9,796 nt of DNA, taken from JBBSUX01 sp038234045. Lineage in GTDB: Bacteria; Pseudomonadota; Gammaproteobacteria; Burkholderiales; Burkholderiaceae_C. This document shows, piece by piece, positions 1 to 6,431 of the stretch (within the stretch, counting starts at the first letter, position 1; the number at the start of each line of letters is the position of its first letter). Position numbers and translations under genes: made by a program. A model generated the notes under the pieces. It had not been told where the DNA came from. It did no database searches and saw nothing but the letters and a program-made list of their open reading frames with translations. Location: positions 1 through 9,796 of the forward strand of contig JBBSUX010000124.1 of assembly GCA_038234045.1 (NCBI GenBank). The letters are read 5' to 3'.

Positions 1-533
1 ATGTGTTTCTCAGGCAAGCGCGCCCCCGGCACCTGGAAGCGGTGCTTGAAAAACTGACGGATGCCGGCGCCACTATTTCGGTGGGAGAAGCCGGTGTGCG
101 GGTGCGTTCGCCTGGTGCGCGAGTGGGCGCCTTGCAAGCGCAGAGCTTTCGCACCCCCGACTATCCGGGTTTCCCGACCGATATGCAGGCCCAGTTCATG
201 GCGCTCAACTGTGTCTCGCAAGGTGCCTCACGGGTGACCGAGACGATCTTCGAAAACCGCTTCATGCACGTGCAGGAGCTTGCCCGTCTCGGTGCGCGCA
301 TCCAGGTAGACGGCAAGGTTGCGCTGGTCGAGGGGGTAGAGCGGCTCTCGGGTGCGACCGTGATGGCCACCGATCTGCGCGCTTCGGCCGGCCTGGTGAG
401 TGCCGGCCTTGTCGCCGACGGAACGACCGTGATCGACCGCATCTACCATCTCGACCGCGGCTACGACCGCATGGAAGAAAAGCTCCGCGCGGTCGGCGCC
501 GATATCGAGCGCATCGCGGGCGCTCGCGGCTGA
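1..533 (+). CDS. murA: UDP-N-acetylglucosamine 1-carboxyvinyltransferase, C-terminal part (5' end outside window)
   Basis: MurA transfers enolpyruvate from PEP to UDP-GlcNAc, the first committed step of peptidoglycan synthesis, in the cytoplasm. The open frame runs in from the left edge (first complete codon at base 3) and gives the last 176 residues of a family of about 420. Visible landmarks are PGFPTDMQAQ, whose Asp (visible residue 60) matches the catalytic Asp305 of E. coli MurA, and the closing RIYHLDRGYDR block, whose Arg in DRGY (visible residue 152) matches Arg397. The active-site Cys loop lies outside the window. The gene is followed after 84 bases by hisG on the same strand; murA next to hisG is, from memory, a common arrangement in Burkholderiales. 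The ATG at base 1 is in another frame and is not a start. The identification is secure. Confidence 0.95.
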   Translation, partial: VFLRQARPRHLEAVLEKLTDAGATISVGEAGVRVRSPGARVGALQAQSFRTPDYPGFPTDMQAQFMALNCVSQGASRVTETIFENRFMHVQELARLGARIQVDGKVALVEGVERLSGATVMATDLRASAGLVSAGLVADGTTVIDRIYHLDRGYDRMEEKLRAVGADIERIAGARG

Positions 534-566
534 GCAATTGCTTGCTTTTCGCCGCTATCGATCCCG

Positions 567-594
567 TCTTTTCAACCACCCCTCCACCCCCACC
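567..594 (+). promoter_or_regulatory. C-rich, G-free tract in the murA-hisG leader (possible Rho or S1 contact site)
   Basis: The 28 bases contain no G and 17 C, in the 84-base gap between murA and hisG. C-rich, G-poor RNA is the known signature of Rho loading sites and can also bind ribosomal protein S1. I see no hairpin plus T-run terminator here and no His-rich leader peptide that would indicate classical his attenuation. The function is inferred from base composition only. Confidence 0.25.
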
Positions 595-602
595 GCACCA
601 CG

Positions 603-609
603 AAGGAAG
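603..609 (+). promoter_or_regulatory. Ribosome binding site of hisG (AAGGAAG)
   Basis: A purine-rich Shine-Dalgarno sequence lies 8 bases before the GTG at 618. It supports GTG rather than an ATG as the hisG start. It is one of the few clear Shine-Dalgarno sites in this operon; hisD, hisH, hisA and hisF lack an obvious one. Confidence 0.7.
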
Positions 610-617
610 CCTCCCGC

Positions 618-1283
618 GTGATCACGCTCGCTTTGTCCAAGGGACGCATCTTCGAAGAAACACTGCCGCTGCTGGCGGCTGCCGGCATCACGGTGCTGGA
701 GGATCCTGAGAAGTCGCGCAAGCTCATTCTCGCCACCAATCAGCCGGATGTGCGGGTGGTGCTGGTGCGCGCCAGCGACGTGCCAACGTATGTGGAATAC
801 GGCGGTGCCGATCTCGGCGTGACGGGGCTGGATACTCTGCTCGAGCACCAGATGGAGCATGCCGGTGCTGGTCCGCGCTTGTACCAGCCGCTCGATCTGC
901 GTATCGCGCGCTGCCGCGTGAGCGTGGCCGTGCGGGCTGATTTCGATTACGCCAATGCTGTGAAACAGGGCTCGCGTCTCAAGGTTGCCACTAAATACGT
1001 GGGAATATCGCGCGAGTTCTTCGGTACCAAGGGCGTGCATGTCGATTTGATCAAGCTCTACGGCAGCATGGAGCTGGCGCCGCTGACGGGCCTGGCCGAT
1101 GCCATCGTCGATCTGGTCTCCACCGGCAACACCCTCAAGGCCAACCATTTGGTCGAGGTGGAGCGGATCATGGACATCAGCTCGCGCCTCGTAGCCAACC
1201 CGGCCTCGCTCAAGCTGAAACGCGAGCCGATGCGCCGGATCATCGATGCATTTGCTTCGGCCGTGCAGCAACCCGCCACCTGA
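618..1283 (+). CDS. hisG: ATP phosphoribosyltransferase, short form catalytic subunit
   Basis: HisG condenses ATP with PRPP to give phosphoribosyl-ATP, the first and feedback-controlled step of histidine synthesis. The 221-residue protein starts with the family opening MITLALSKGRIFEE. It carries the PRPP-binding loop DLVSTGNT at residues 165-172 and YGGADLGVTG at about 61-70. It ends soon after the catalytic core, so it lacks the C-terminal regulatory domain of about 80 residues found in the long enterobacterial form. Short HisG proteins are known to need HisZ, a histidyl-tRNA synthetase paralogue, as regulatory partner; hisZ is not in this window. The GTG start is chosen because of the AAGGAAG site 8 bases upstream and the match to the family N-terminus. 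hisD begins 16 bases after the stop. Confidence 0.96.
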   Translation: MITLALSKGRIFEETLPLLAAAGITVLEDPEKSRKLILATNQPDVRVVLVRASDVPTYVEYGGADLGVTGLDTLLEHQMEHAGAGPRLYQPLDLRIARCRVSVAVRADFDYANAVKQGSRLKVATKYVGISREFFGTKGVHVDLIKLYGSMELAPLTGLADAIVDLVSTGNTLKANHLVEVERIMDISSRLVANPASLKLKREPMRRIIDAFASAVQQPAT

Positions 1284-1299
1284 TGCGCAAACGATAAAA

Positions 1300-2664
1300 A
1301 TGGAATTGATAGCTAGACCCGCCCGCCTTTCAAGCGCTGACGAGCAATTTGATGTGAAATTCAAGGCGCGGTTGCATTGGTCGGCGGATACCGATGCCGA
1401 AATCGAGCAGCGCGTTGCCGGGATCCTCGCTGACGTGCGCGCTCGCGGCGACGCGGCGGTGCTGGAGTACACGCAGCGTTTCGACGGCCTGGCTGCGCAA
1501 TCGATGGCCGCGCTTGAATTGACGCAGGCCGAGCTGAAGGCTGCGTTCGAGGGTCTGCCATCCGATCAGCGCCACGCCTTGCAGGAGGCCGCCGCACGTG
1601 TTCGCAGCTACCACGAGGCGCAGAAGAAAGCGAGCGGTGAAAGCTGGAGCTACCGCGATGCCGACGGCACTCTGCTGGGGCAGAAAGTCACGCCGCTGGA
1701 CCGCGTCGGCATCTACGTGCCGGGCGGCAAGGCAGCCTATCCATCGTCGGTGCTGATGAACGCAATCCCCGCGCATGTGGCGGGTGTCGGTGAGATCGTC
1801 ATGGTGGTACCGACGCCGGCGCGCCGCGATGAAAGCGGCAAGTTTGTCGGCACCGGCGAAAAGAACGCCCTTGTATTGGCCGCAGCGCACGTGGCTGGCG
1901 TCACCCGCGCCTATACGCTGGGTGGTGCGCAGGCCGTGGCCGCGCTGGCCTATGGCACCGAAACCATTCCCGCGGTCGACAAGATCACCGGTCCTGGCAA
2001 TGCCTATGTGGCCGCAGCAAAGCGCCGGGTCTTCGGTACTGTCGGCATCGACATGATCGCCGGCCCGAGCGAAATTCTGGTGCTGGCGGATGGCAGTACG
2101 CCGCCCGATTGGGTGGCAATGGATCTGTTCAGCCAGGCCGAACACGACGAACTGGCCCAAAGCATCCTGCTGTGTCCCGATGCCGCCTACATCGATGCCG
2201 TGCAAGCCGCGATGGACCGCCTGCTGCCCGCCATGCCACGCGCCGCCATCATTGCCAAAAGCCTGAATGATCGCGGCGCATTGATCCACACTTGCAGCAT
2301 GGAAGAGGCATGCGAAATCAGCAATCGCATCGCCCCCGAACATCTGGAAGTGAGCAGCCGCGATCCGCACCGCTGGGAGCCGTTGCTGCGCCACGCCGGT
2401 GCGATCTTCCTTGGGGCTTTTGCCAGCGAAAGCCTGGGTGACTACTGCGCCGGCCCCAACCATGTGCTGCCCACCAGCGGCACAGCGCGTTTCTCCAGCC
2501 CGCTGGGCGTGTACGACTTCCAGAAGCGCAGCAGCCTCATCGAGGTGAGCGAGCAGGGCGCGCAAACGCTGGGCAAGATCGCATCGGTGCTTGCGCATGG
2601 CGAGGGGCTGACGGCGCATGCGCGTGCTGCAGAAATGCGGCTCACCGGCCATCAATCACGCTGA
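1300..2664 (+). CDS. hisD: Histidinol dehydrogenase
   Basis: HisD carries out the last two NAD-dependent oxidations, L-histidinol to L-histidine, as a zinc enzyme. The protein is 454 residues from the ATG at 1300, slightly longer than the usual 430-440. Zinc and catalytic residues can be placed by comparison with E. coli: Gln279 and His282 in FSQAEHDE (E. coli 259, 262), Glu347 and His348 in APEHLEV (326, 327), Asp381 in GDYCAGPNH (360) and His440 in GLTAHAR (419). The constant offset of 20-21 shows an intact core. An in-frame ATG at 1246 would overlap hisG and add 18 residues unlike the family, so 1300 is preferred although it has no clear Shine-Dalgarno site. The downstream neighbour is the inserted NERD gene, not hisC as usual. 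Confidence 0.96.
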   Translation: MELIARPARLSSADEQFDVKFKARLHWSADTDAEIEQRVAGILADVRARGDAAVLEYTQRFDGLAAQSMAALELTQAELKAAFEGLPSDQRHALQEAAARVRSYHEAQKKASGESWSYRDADGTLLGQKVTPLDRVGIYVPGGKAAYPSSVLMNAIPAHVAGVGEIVMVVPTPARRDESGKFVGTGEKNALVLAAAHVAGVTRAYTLGGAQAVAALAYGTETIPAVDKITGPGNAYVAAAKRRVFGTVGIDMIAGPSEILVLADGSTPPDWVAMDLFSQAEHDELAQSILLCPDAAYIDAVQAAMDRLLPAMPRAAIIAKSLNDRGALIHTCSMEEACEISNRIAPEHLEVSSRDPHRWEPLLRHAGAIFLGAFASESLGDYCAGPNHVLPTSGTARFSSPLGVYDFQKRSSLIEVSEQGAQTLGKIASVLAHGEGLTAHARAAEMRLTGHQSR

Positions 2665-2670
2665 AAAAGG
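2664..2670 (+). promoter_or_regulatory. Ribosome binding site of the NERD gene (AAAAAGG)
   Basis: The purine run begins on the last base of the hisD stop codon and ends 7 bases before the ATG at 2678. It supports that start over the in-frame ATG at 2618 inside hisD, and suggests translation coupled to termination of hisD. Confidence 0.55.
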
Positions 2671-2677
2671 CGGTCTT

Positions 2678-3646
2678 ATGTTGATCAAGTCGGCTGATGA
2701 CAAAAGCAAGCGGCTTACTTTGCTGGAATCGCTGAGCCAATCGCCTGTGTTGACACTCGATCAGAAGGATTGGGCGCAACGCGAGCTGAAAAACCAGCGC
2801 TATGGAATTCAGGGCGAGCGTGATGCCGCGCACTACATCGACAACCACTTCGCGGACTCGAAAAATCACGCGGTGATTCATGATTTGCGCATCGAATTTG
2901 AGGGAGAGGTCGCGCAGATCGATCATCTTCTGATTTCGAGAACCTTCGATTTTTATTTGCTTGAAACCAAGAATTTCAACGGAAGTCTGTCGATCAATGA
3001 GTTCGGGGAATTTACAGTTCAATACGGCCCAGGTAAGCGCTTCGGCATTCCGTCACCGCTGGAGCAGAGCCGGCGGCACGAAAATGTATTGAAAAAACTA
3101 TTAATGCGACTCGAGATCACATCCAGATTTAGGCGCGTTCCCGAGTTCAATCACGTTGTGCTGATCCACCCCAAAGGGACAATTGACCGTCCCGCCACAA
3201 AAAAATTTGATTCGGGCAGCGTCATCAAGGCAGATCAGTTTGCGACATGGCGCGAAAAATTTATTGACAGGGAGTCCACTCTGCGGACTCTTGGCTCCGT
3301 GCTGAATGTCAGCGGTCGAGACACAGTCCGCGAGTGGGCGGAGAAAATAGTGCGCCAGCATCGTCCAATGGACGTGTTGGGGCTACCTGAGTTCATGTCC
3401 CCGCGTGTATCGGTAGCGGGCGAACAGCCCGGTTCTTACGGCACTAAGAGCCCTTCCGCTGCGCAATCCGCGCTAGGCAAGGTTGAGACGGGACTTATTC
3501 AACCCGTAACGACTGCGAAAAAGCGCTGCATTTGCGCTACCTGCGGACTGAAAATCAGCTTTGCAGAAGCGAAATTCTGCTGGGGTAACGAGAAGCGCTT
3601 TGGCGAGCTCCAGTACTGCCGTGAACATCAAGCGGCGTTTCGTTGA
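2678..3646 (+). CDS. NERD-domain (nuclease-related) protein with C-terminal Cys/His zinc-finger-like motif, inserted in the his operon
   Basis: This 322-residue protein is not a histidine enzyme. Residues about 40-165 look like a NERD domain, a relative of PD-(D/E)XK nucleases: GIQGERD with Glu47, AQIDHLLIS with Asp82, and LLETKNFNG with Glu96 and Lys98, in the expected order. All the acidic/Lys core residues are present, so the fold may be catalytically competent. No signal peptide or membrane segment is seen. Residues 165-280 are unassigned. The last 40 residues hold C284, C286, C289, C301, C314 and H317 (CxxC ... C ... YCREH), suggesting a zinc site. The gene sits 13 bases after hisD and 12 before hisC on the same strand, so it is probably co-transcribed. 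Base use differs from its neighbours: 21 G/C in the 60 bases at 2941-3000 against 38 in 2401-2460 of hisD, which suggests transfer. The substrate and role are unknown; DNA defence or repair is only a guess. Confidence 0.82.
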   Translation: MLIKSADDKSKRLTLLESLSQSPVLTLDQKDWAQRELKNQRYGIQGERDAAHYIDNHFADSKNHAVIHDLRIEFEGEVAQIDHLLISRTFDFYLLETKNFNGSLSINEFGEFTVQYGPGKRFGIPSPLEQSRRHENVLKKLLMRLEITSRFRRVPEFNHVVLIHPKGTIDRPATKKFDSGSVIKADQFATWREKFIDRESTLRTLGSVLNVSGRDTVREWAEKIVRQHRPMDVLGLPEFMSPRVSVAGEQPGSYGTKSPSAAQSALGKVETGLIQPVTTAKKRCICATCGLKISFAEAKFCWGNEKRFGELQYCREHQAAFR

Positions 3647-3658
3647 GATGAGAACCCG

Positions 3659-4798
3659 ATGAGTTTGAACCCACTCGATCGCATCCGCCGCGATGTGCGC
3701 TCCATGCACGCCTATACCGTGCAGGACGCTGCCGGCATGGTCAAGCTCGACGCGATGGAGAACCCGCATCCGCTGCCGCCAGCGTTGCGGCAGGCGCTGG
3801 GCGAACGTCTGGCGGGTGTGGCGCTGCATCGATATCCGGGCCCGCGCATCGACGATTTGCGCCGGGCCATCGCTGCGCACGCCGGTTTGCCCGATGGCCA
3901 TACGCTGATTCTTGGCAATGGCTCGGACGAACTGATTTCGCTGCTAGCGCTGGCTTGCGATATCCCGGTAGCAGAAGCGCCCGGAGGCATCGCGCCCGCA
4001 GTGCTGGCTCCCCTCCCTGGCTTCGTGATGTACGCGATGAGCGCCCAGCTGCAGGGCCTGCGCTTCATCGGGGTGCCGCTCACAGCCGATTTCGCGCTCG
4101 ATGCAGCTGCCATGTGCGCCTCCATCGCCCGCGAAAAACCTGCCATCACGTGGCTGGCGTATCCCAACAATCCGACCGCCAATCTGTGGGATGACGACGC
4201 CATGGCGCGCGTCATCACTGCTGTTGCCGATGTCGGTGGGATCGTGGTGGTGGACGAGGCTTACCAACCCTTTGCCAGTCGCAGCTGGATCGACCGCATC
4301 CGAGCCGAGCCCGCGCAGAACGCGCATGTGCTGCTGCTGCGTACCCTGAGTAAATTCGGCCTGGCGGGTGTGCGGATCGGCTACCTGATGGGGCCAACCG
4401 CGCTCATTGCCCAGATCGACAAGGTGCGCCCTCCCTACAACATCAGCGTGCTCAATGCAGAATGCGCGCTCTTCGCGCTGGAGCATGCCGACGTGTTTGC
4501 CATGCAGGCGGCCGACATCCGCGCTGAGCGGGAAAACCTGCTTGTCGCGTTGCGCGCGATACCCGGCCTCGATGTCTGGCCGAGCGATGCCAACATGGTG
4601 CTGGTGCGCATGCCCGGCGGCGATGCGGGTGCGCAGCAGATGTTCGACAGCATGCGTGAACGCGGCGTGCTGGTGAAGAACGTTTCTAGAATGCATCCCT
4701 TGTTGACGGGCTGCCTGCGTCTGACGGTGGGCACGACGGAGGAAAATGCGCAGATGCTGACCGCGCTTCGCGCCAGCCTTGAATCGCATCAGATCTGA
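3659..4798 (+). CDS. hisC: Histidinol-phosphate aminotransferase
   Basis: HisC is a PLP enzyme that transfers the amino group from glutamate to imidazole acetol phosphate to give L-histidinol phosphate. The 379-residue protein is a fold type I, class I/II aminotransferase. Landmarks in order are LDAMENPHPLP near the N-terminus, HRYPGP, LGNGSDELI, YPNNPTA (PLP-contacting Asn), VVDEAYQPF (Asp and Tyr), TLSKFGLAGVRIGY with the Schiff-base Lys at residue 232, and a C-terminal CLRLTVGT whose Arg contacts the substrate carboxylate or phosphate. The ATG at 3659 follows the NERD stop by 12 bases, with only a weak purine stretch (GAGATGAGAA) before it. In relatives it directly follows hisD; here the NERD gene separates them. 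No defects are visible. Confidence 0.95.
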   Translation: MSLNPLDRIRRDVRSMHAYTVQDAAGMVKLDAMENPHPLPPALRQALGERLAGVALHRYPGPRIDDLRRAIAAHAGLPDGHTLILGNGSDELISLLALACDIPVAEAPGGIAPAVLAPLPGFVMYAMSAQLQGLRFIGVPLTADFALDAAAMCASIAREKPAITWLAYPNNPTANLWDDDAMARVITAVADVGGIVVVDEAYQPFASRSWIDRIRAEPAQNAHVLLLRTLSKFGLAGVRIGYLMGPTALIAQIDKVRPPYNISVLNAECALFALEHADVFAMQAADIRAERENLLVALRAIPGLDVWPSDANMVLVRMPGGDAGAQQMFDSMRERGVLVKNVSRMHPLLTGCLRLTVGTTEENAQMLTALRASLESHQI

Positions 4799-4887
4799 GC
4801 CACAAGAATTTTGCTAATTTGGCAGTTACCGCCGGCTTGCCCCCTCAAGACCCCACGTCGATCGCACTAGCGTCGCAACCGCCTTTC

Positions 4888-4892
4888 GGAGA
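4888..4892 (+). promoter_or_regulatory. Ribosome binding site of hisB (GGAGA)
   Basis: The site lies 7 bases before the ATG at 4900. It decides the hisB start against the in-frame TTG at 4819, which would add 27 residues unlike the family. Confidence 0.65.
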
Positions 4893-4899
4893 ATCTCTC

Positions 4900-5499
4900 A
4901 TGACCGATGCCGCCCGCGTCGCCGAAGTCAGCCGCAACACCGCCGAAACGCACATCACCGTGCGGATCGACCTGGACGGCACCGGAAAATCCACGCTTGC
5001 CACCGGCATCGGATTTTTCGATCACATGCTCGAGCAGATCGCCCGCCACGGGCTGATCGACCTCGACATCGAATGCAAAGGCGACCTGCACATCGACGGC
5101 CACCACACGGTGGAAGACGTTGGCATCACGCTGGGTCAGGCTTTCGCCAAGGCAGTCGGCGACAAGCGCGGCATCCGCCGCTATGGCCATGCCTACGTGC
5201 CGCTGGATGAGGCGCTGTCGCGCGTGGTCATTGACTTCTCCGGCCGGCCGGGCTTGCATCTGCACATTCCGTTTACCAGCGGCATGGTGGGCGGCTTCGA
5301 TACCCAGCTCACCTATGAATTCTTTCAGGGCTTCGTGAACCATGCGGGCGTCACGCTGCACATCGACAACCTGAAGGGCATCAACGCGCACCACCAGGCC
5401 GAGACGGTGTTCAAGGCTTTTGCTCGCGCATTGCGCGCCGCGCTGGAGCGCGATCCGCGGGCGGCGGGCGTGATCCCGTCAACCAAGGGTTCGCTCTGA
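4900..5499 (+). CDS. hisB: Imidazoleglycerol-phosphate dehydratase (monofunctional)
   Basis: HisB dehydrates imidazoleglycerol phosphate to imidazole acetol phosphate using a manganese centre. The 199-residue protein carries the two His-rich metal motifs of the family: HHTVED (His68, His69, Glu72) and HHQAE (His164, His165, Glu168), plus GFFDHM with His42, and the family ending PSTKGSL. It has no N-terminal HAD phosphatase domain, unlike the fused enterobacterial HisB, so histidinol-phosphate phosphatase must be encoded elsewhere. The ATG at 4900 is chosen because of the GGAGA site. hisC ends 101 bases upstream, with no recognised gene in between. Downstream, a palindromic repeat fills the gap to hisH. 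Confidence 0.96.
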   Translation: MTDAARVAEVSRNTAETHITVRIDLDGTGKSTLATGIGFFDHMLEQIARHGLIDLDIECKGDLHIDGHHTVEDVGITLGQAFAKAVGDKRGIRRYGHAYVPLDEALSRVVIDFSGRPGLHLHIPFTSGMVGGFDTQLTYEFFQGFVNHAGVTLHIDNLKGINAHHQAETVFKAFARALRAALERDPRAAGVIPSTKGSL

Positions 5500-5507
5500 A
5501 AATCAGC

Positions 5508-5550
5508 ATGAAATATGCCTCTAGCGCATTATCCATAAGCGCTACTAGCT
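5508..5550 (+). repeat. Palindromic intergenic repeat of a type I associate with Comamonadaceae
   Basis: The AT-rich stretch in the hisB-hisH gap carries the inverted arms TAGCGC (5522-5527) and GCGCTA (5539-5544) around ATTATCCATAA, flanked by AAATATGCCT on the left and CTAGCTAT on the right. From memory, near-identical elements (ATAGCT, TAGCGCTT ... AAGCGCTA, GAGGCAT) occur many times between genes in Comamonadaceae genomes; I could not check this. The arms can form a 6-bp hairpin with a short loop, but no T-run follows, so it is not a standard terminator. The right edge abuts the hisH start codon. Confidence 0.6.
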
Positions 5551-6228
5551 ATGTTTACTGAAGCAAATAACAAAATAGTGGCTGTGGTCGACTACGGTAT
5601 GGGCAACCTGCGCTCGGTTTCGCAGGCGGTGCAGGCCGCAGCGCAGGGGACCGACTGGAAGGTCGTGGTGACGGCTGAGCCTGAAGTGGTTAGGGGCGCG
5701 GCGCGGATCGTGCTGCCGGGCCAGGGCGCCATGCGCGACTGCATGCGCGAACTGAGCGATTCGGGCCTGCGTGCCTCTGTGCTGGAAGCTGCCGCGCAAA
5801 AGCCGCTCTTTGGTGTGTGTGTCGGCATGCAGATGCTGCTCGACCGCAGCGAGGAAGGGCCGACCGACGGCCTCGGATTGTTCGCGGGCGTGGTGCGCAA
5901 GTTCGATCTGGCGGGACAGACGCAACCCGACGGCAGCCGGTTCAAGGTGCCGCAGATGGGCTGGAACGAGGTCTGGCAACCCCTGCTCTCGAACAATGCG
6001 CCGCATCCTTTATGGGCAGGGATTCCGGACGGCAGCTACTTCTACTTCGTGCACAGCTTCTACGCCGAGCCGTCGGATATGCGCCACAGCGCGGGTGAAA
6101 CGGTGTACGGGCAACGCTTTACTGCAGCGATTGCACGCGATAACATTTTTGCCACGCAATTCCATCCCGAGAAGAGCGCGGATCACGGGCTCGCGCTGTA
6201 TCGCAACTTTTTGCACTGGAATCCCTGA
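5551..6228 (+). CDS. hisH: Imidazole glycerol phosphate synthase, glutaminase subunit
   Basis: HisH hydrolyses glutamine and channels ammonia to HisF, which makes IGP and AICAR from PRFAR. The 225-residue protein is a class I glutamine amidotransferase: the opening VAVVDYGMGNLRSV, the nucleophile Cys90 in GVCVGMQ, and the His205/Glu207 pair in QFHPEK complete the triad. VPQMGWNEVW and YFYFVHSFYAEP are further family blocks. The start is uncertain: the ATG at 5551 touches the palindromic repeat and has no good Shine-Dalgarno site. A GTG at 5578 would give a more typical N-terminus, VAVVDYG. The stop lies in a CCCTGAC unit that resembles the heptamer array downstream. Its partner hisF lies after hisA and the mutarotase. 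Confidence 0.95.
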   Translation: MFTEANNKIVAVVDYGMGNLRSVSQAVQAAAQGTDWKVVVTAEPEVVRGAARIVLPGQGAMRDCMRELSDSGLRASVLEAAAQKPLFGVCVGMQMLLDRSEEGPTDGLGLFAGVVRKFDLAGQTQPDGSRFKVPQMGWNEVWQPLLSNNAPHPLWAGIPDGSYFYFVHSFYAEPSDMRHSAGETVYGQRFTAAIARDNIFATQFHPEKSADHGLALYRNFLHWNP

Positions 6229-6244
6229 CTCCTTCTGACCATGC

Positions 6245-6280
6245 CCTGACGCCTGACGCCTGACGCCTGACGCCTGACGC
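6245..6280 (+). repeat. Heptanucleotide tandem array, five copies of CCTGACG
   Basis: Five perfect, uninterrupted copies of CCTGACG plus one base lie 16 bases after the hisH stop. Degenerate relatives occur just upstream, at 6223-6229 (containing the hisH stop) and 6235-6240. Because each unit holds TGA and 7 is not a multiple of 3, the array stops translation in all three + frames. It is non-coding and a candidate for copy-number change by slipped-strand mispairing. Confidence 0.9.
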
Positions 6281-6373
6281 TATGGCGGGTTGGCCCAAAC
6301 TGCCGAACAGCCCACGCACTCCAGAGATTCTGTCCGCCGCCGAACCTGCTTCGGGCCGACTGGTTCGCATCCG

Positions 6374-6407
6374 TTTTCCCTTCCCTTTCTTTCCTTTCCT
6401 TTTCCCC
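6374..6407 (+). repeat. Pure pyrimidine tract with near-perfect mirror symmetry upstream of hisA
   Basis: Thirty-four consecutive pyrimidines lie 24 bases before the hisA start. Centred on base 6389, the arms 6375-6388 and 6390-6403 mirror each other at 12 of 14 positions. Polypurine-polypyrimidine mirror repeats are the known sequence requirement for intramolecular triplex (H-DNA). In RNA the tract would be G-free and could bind ribosomal protein S1. No purine Shine-Dalgarno site is seen between it and hisA. Any role is inference. Confidence 0.8.
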
Positions 6408-6431
6408 AACTCCACTGCTGACAACGGCACC

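Noticed and set aside
555..1472. Antisense open frame (305 codons) opposite hisG and the start of hisD
   Set aside because: It spans two real genes and their gap, with no family motif and biased composition typical of a shadow frame.
1330..2655. Long antisense open frame (441 codons) opposite hisD
   Set aside because: hisD has intact catalytic motifs throughout; long antisense frames are common in GC-rich genes, and this one shows no recognisable domain.
2618..2677. Earlier in-frame ATG for the NERD gene, inside hisD
   Set aside because: The added 20 residues are just hisD sequence in another frame; ATG 2678 has an AAGG site at 7 bases.
3944..4789. Antisense open frame opposite hisC
   Set aside because: Its His/Arg-rich, motif-free translation is explained by the codon pattern of hisC.
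4819..4899. In-frame TTG extension of hisB
   Set aside because: There is no Shine-Dalgarno site, and a clear GGAGA precedes ATG 4900.
6282..6431. In-frame 50-codon extension of hisA from ATG 6282
   Set aside because: It would translate the pyrimidine tract into a Phe/Pro run absent from HisA proteins, while ATG 6432 matches the family N-terminus exactly.
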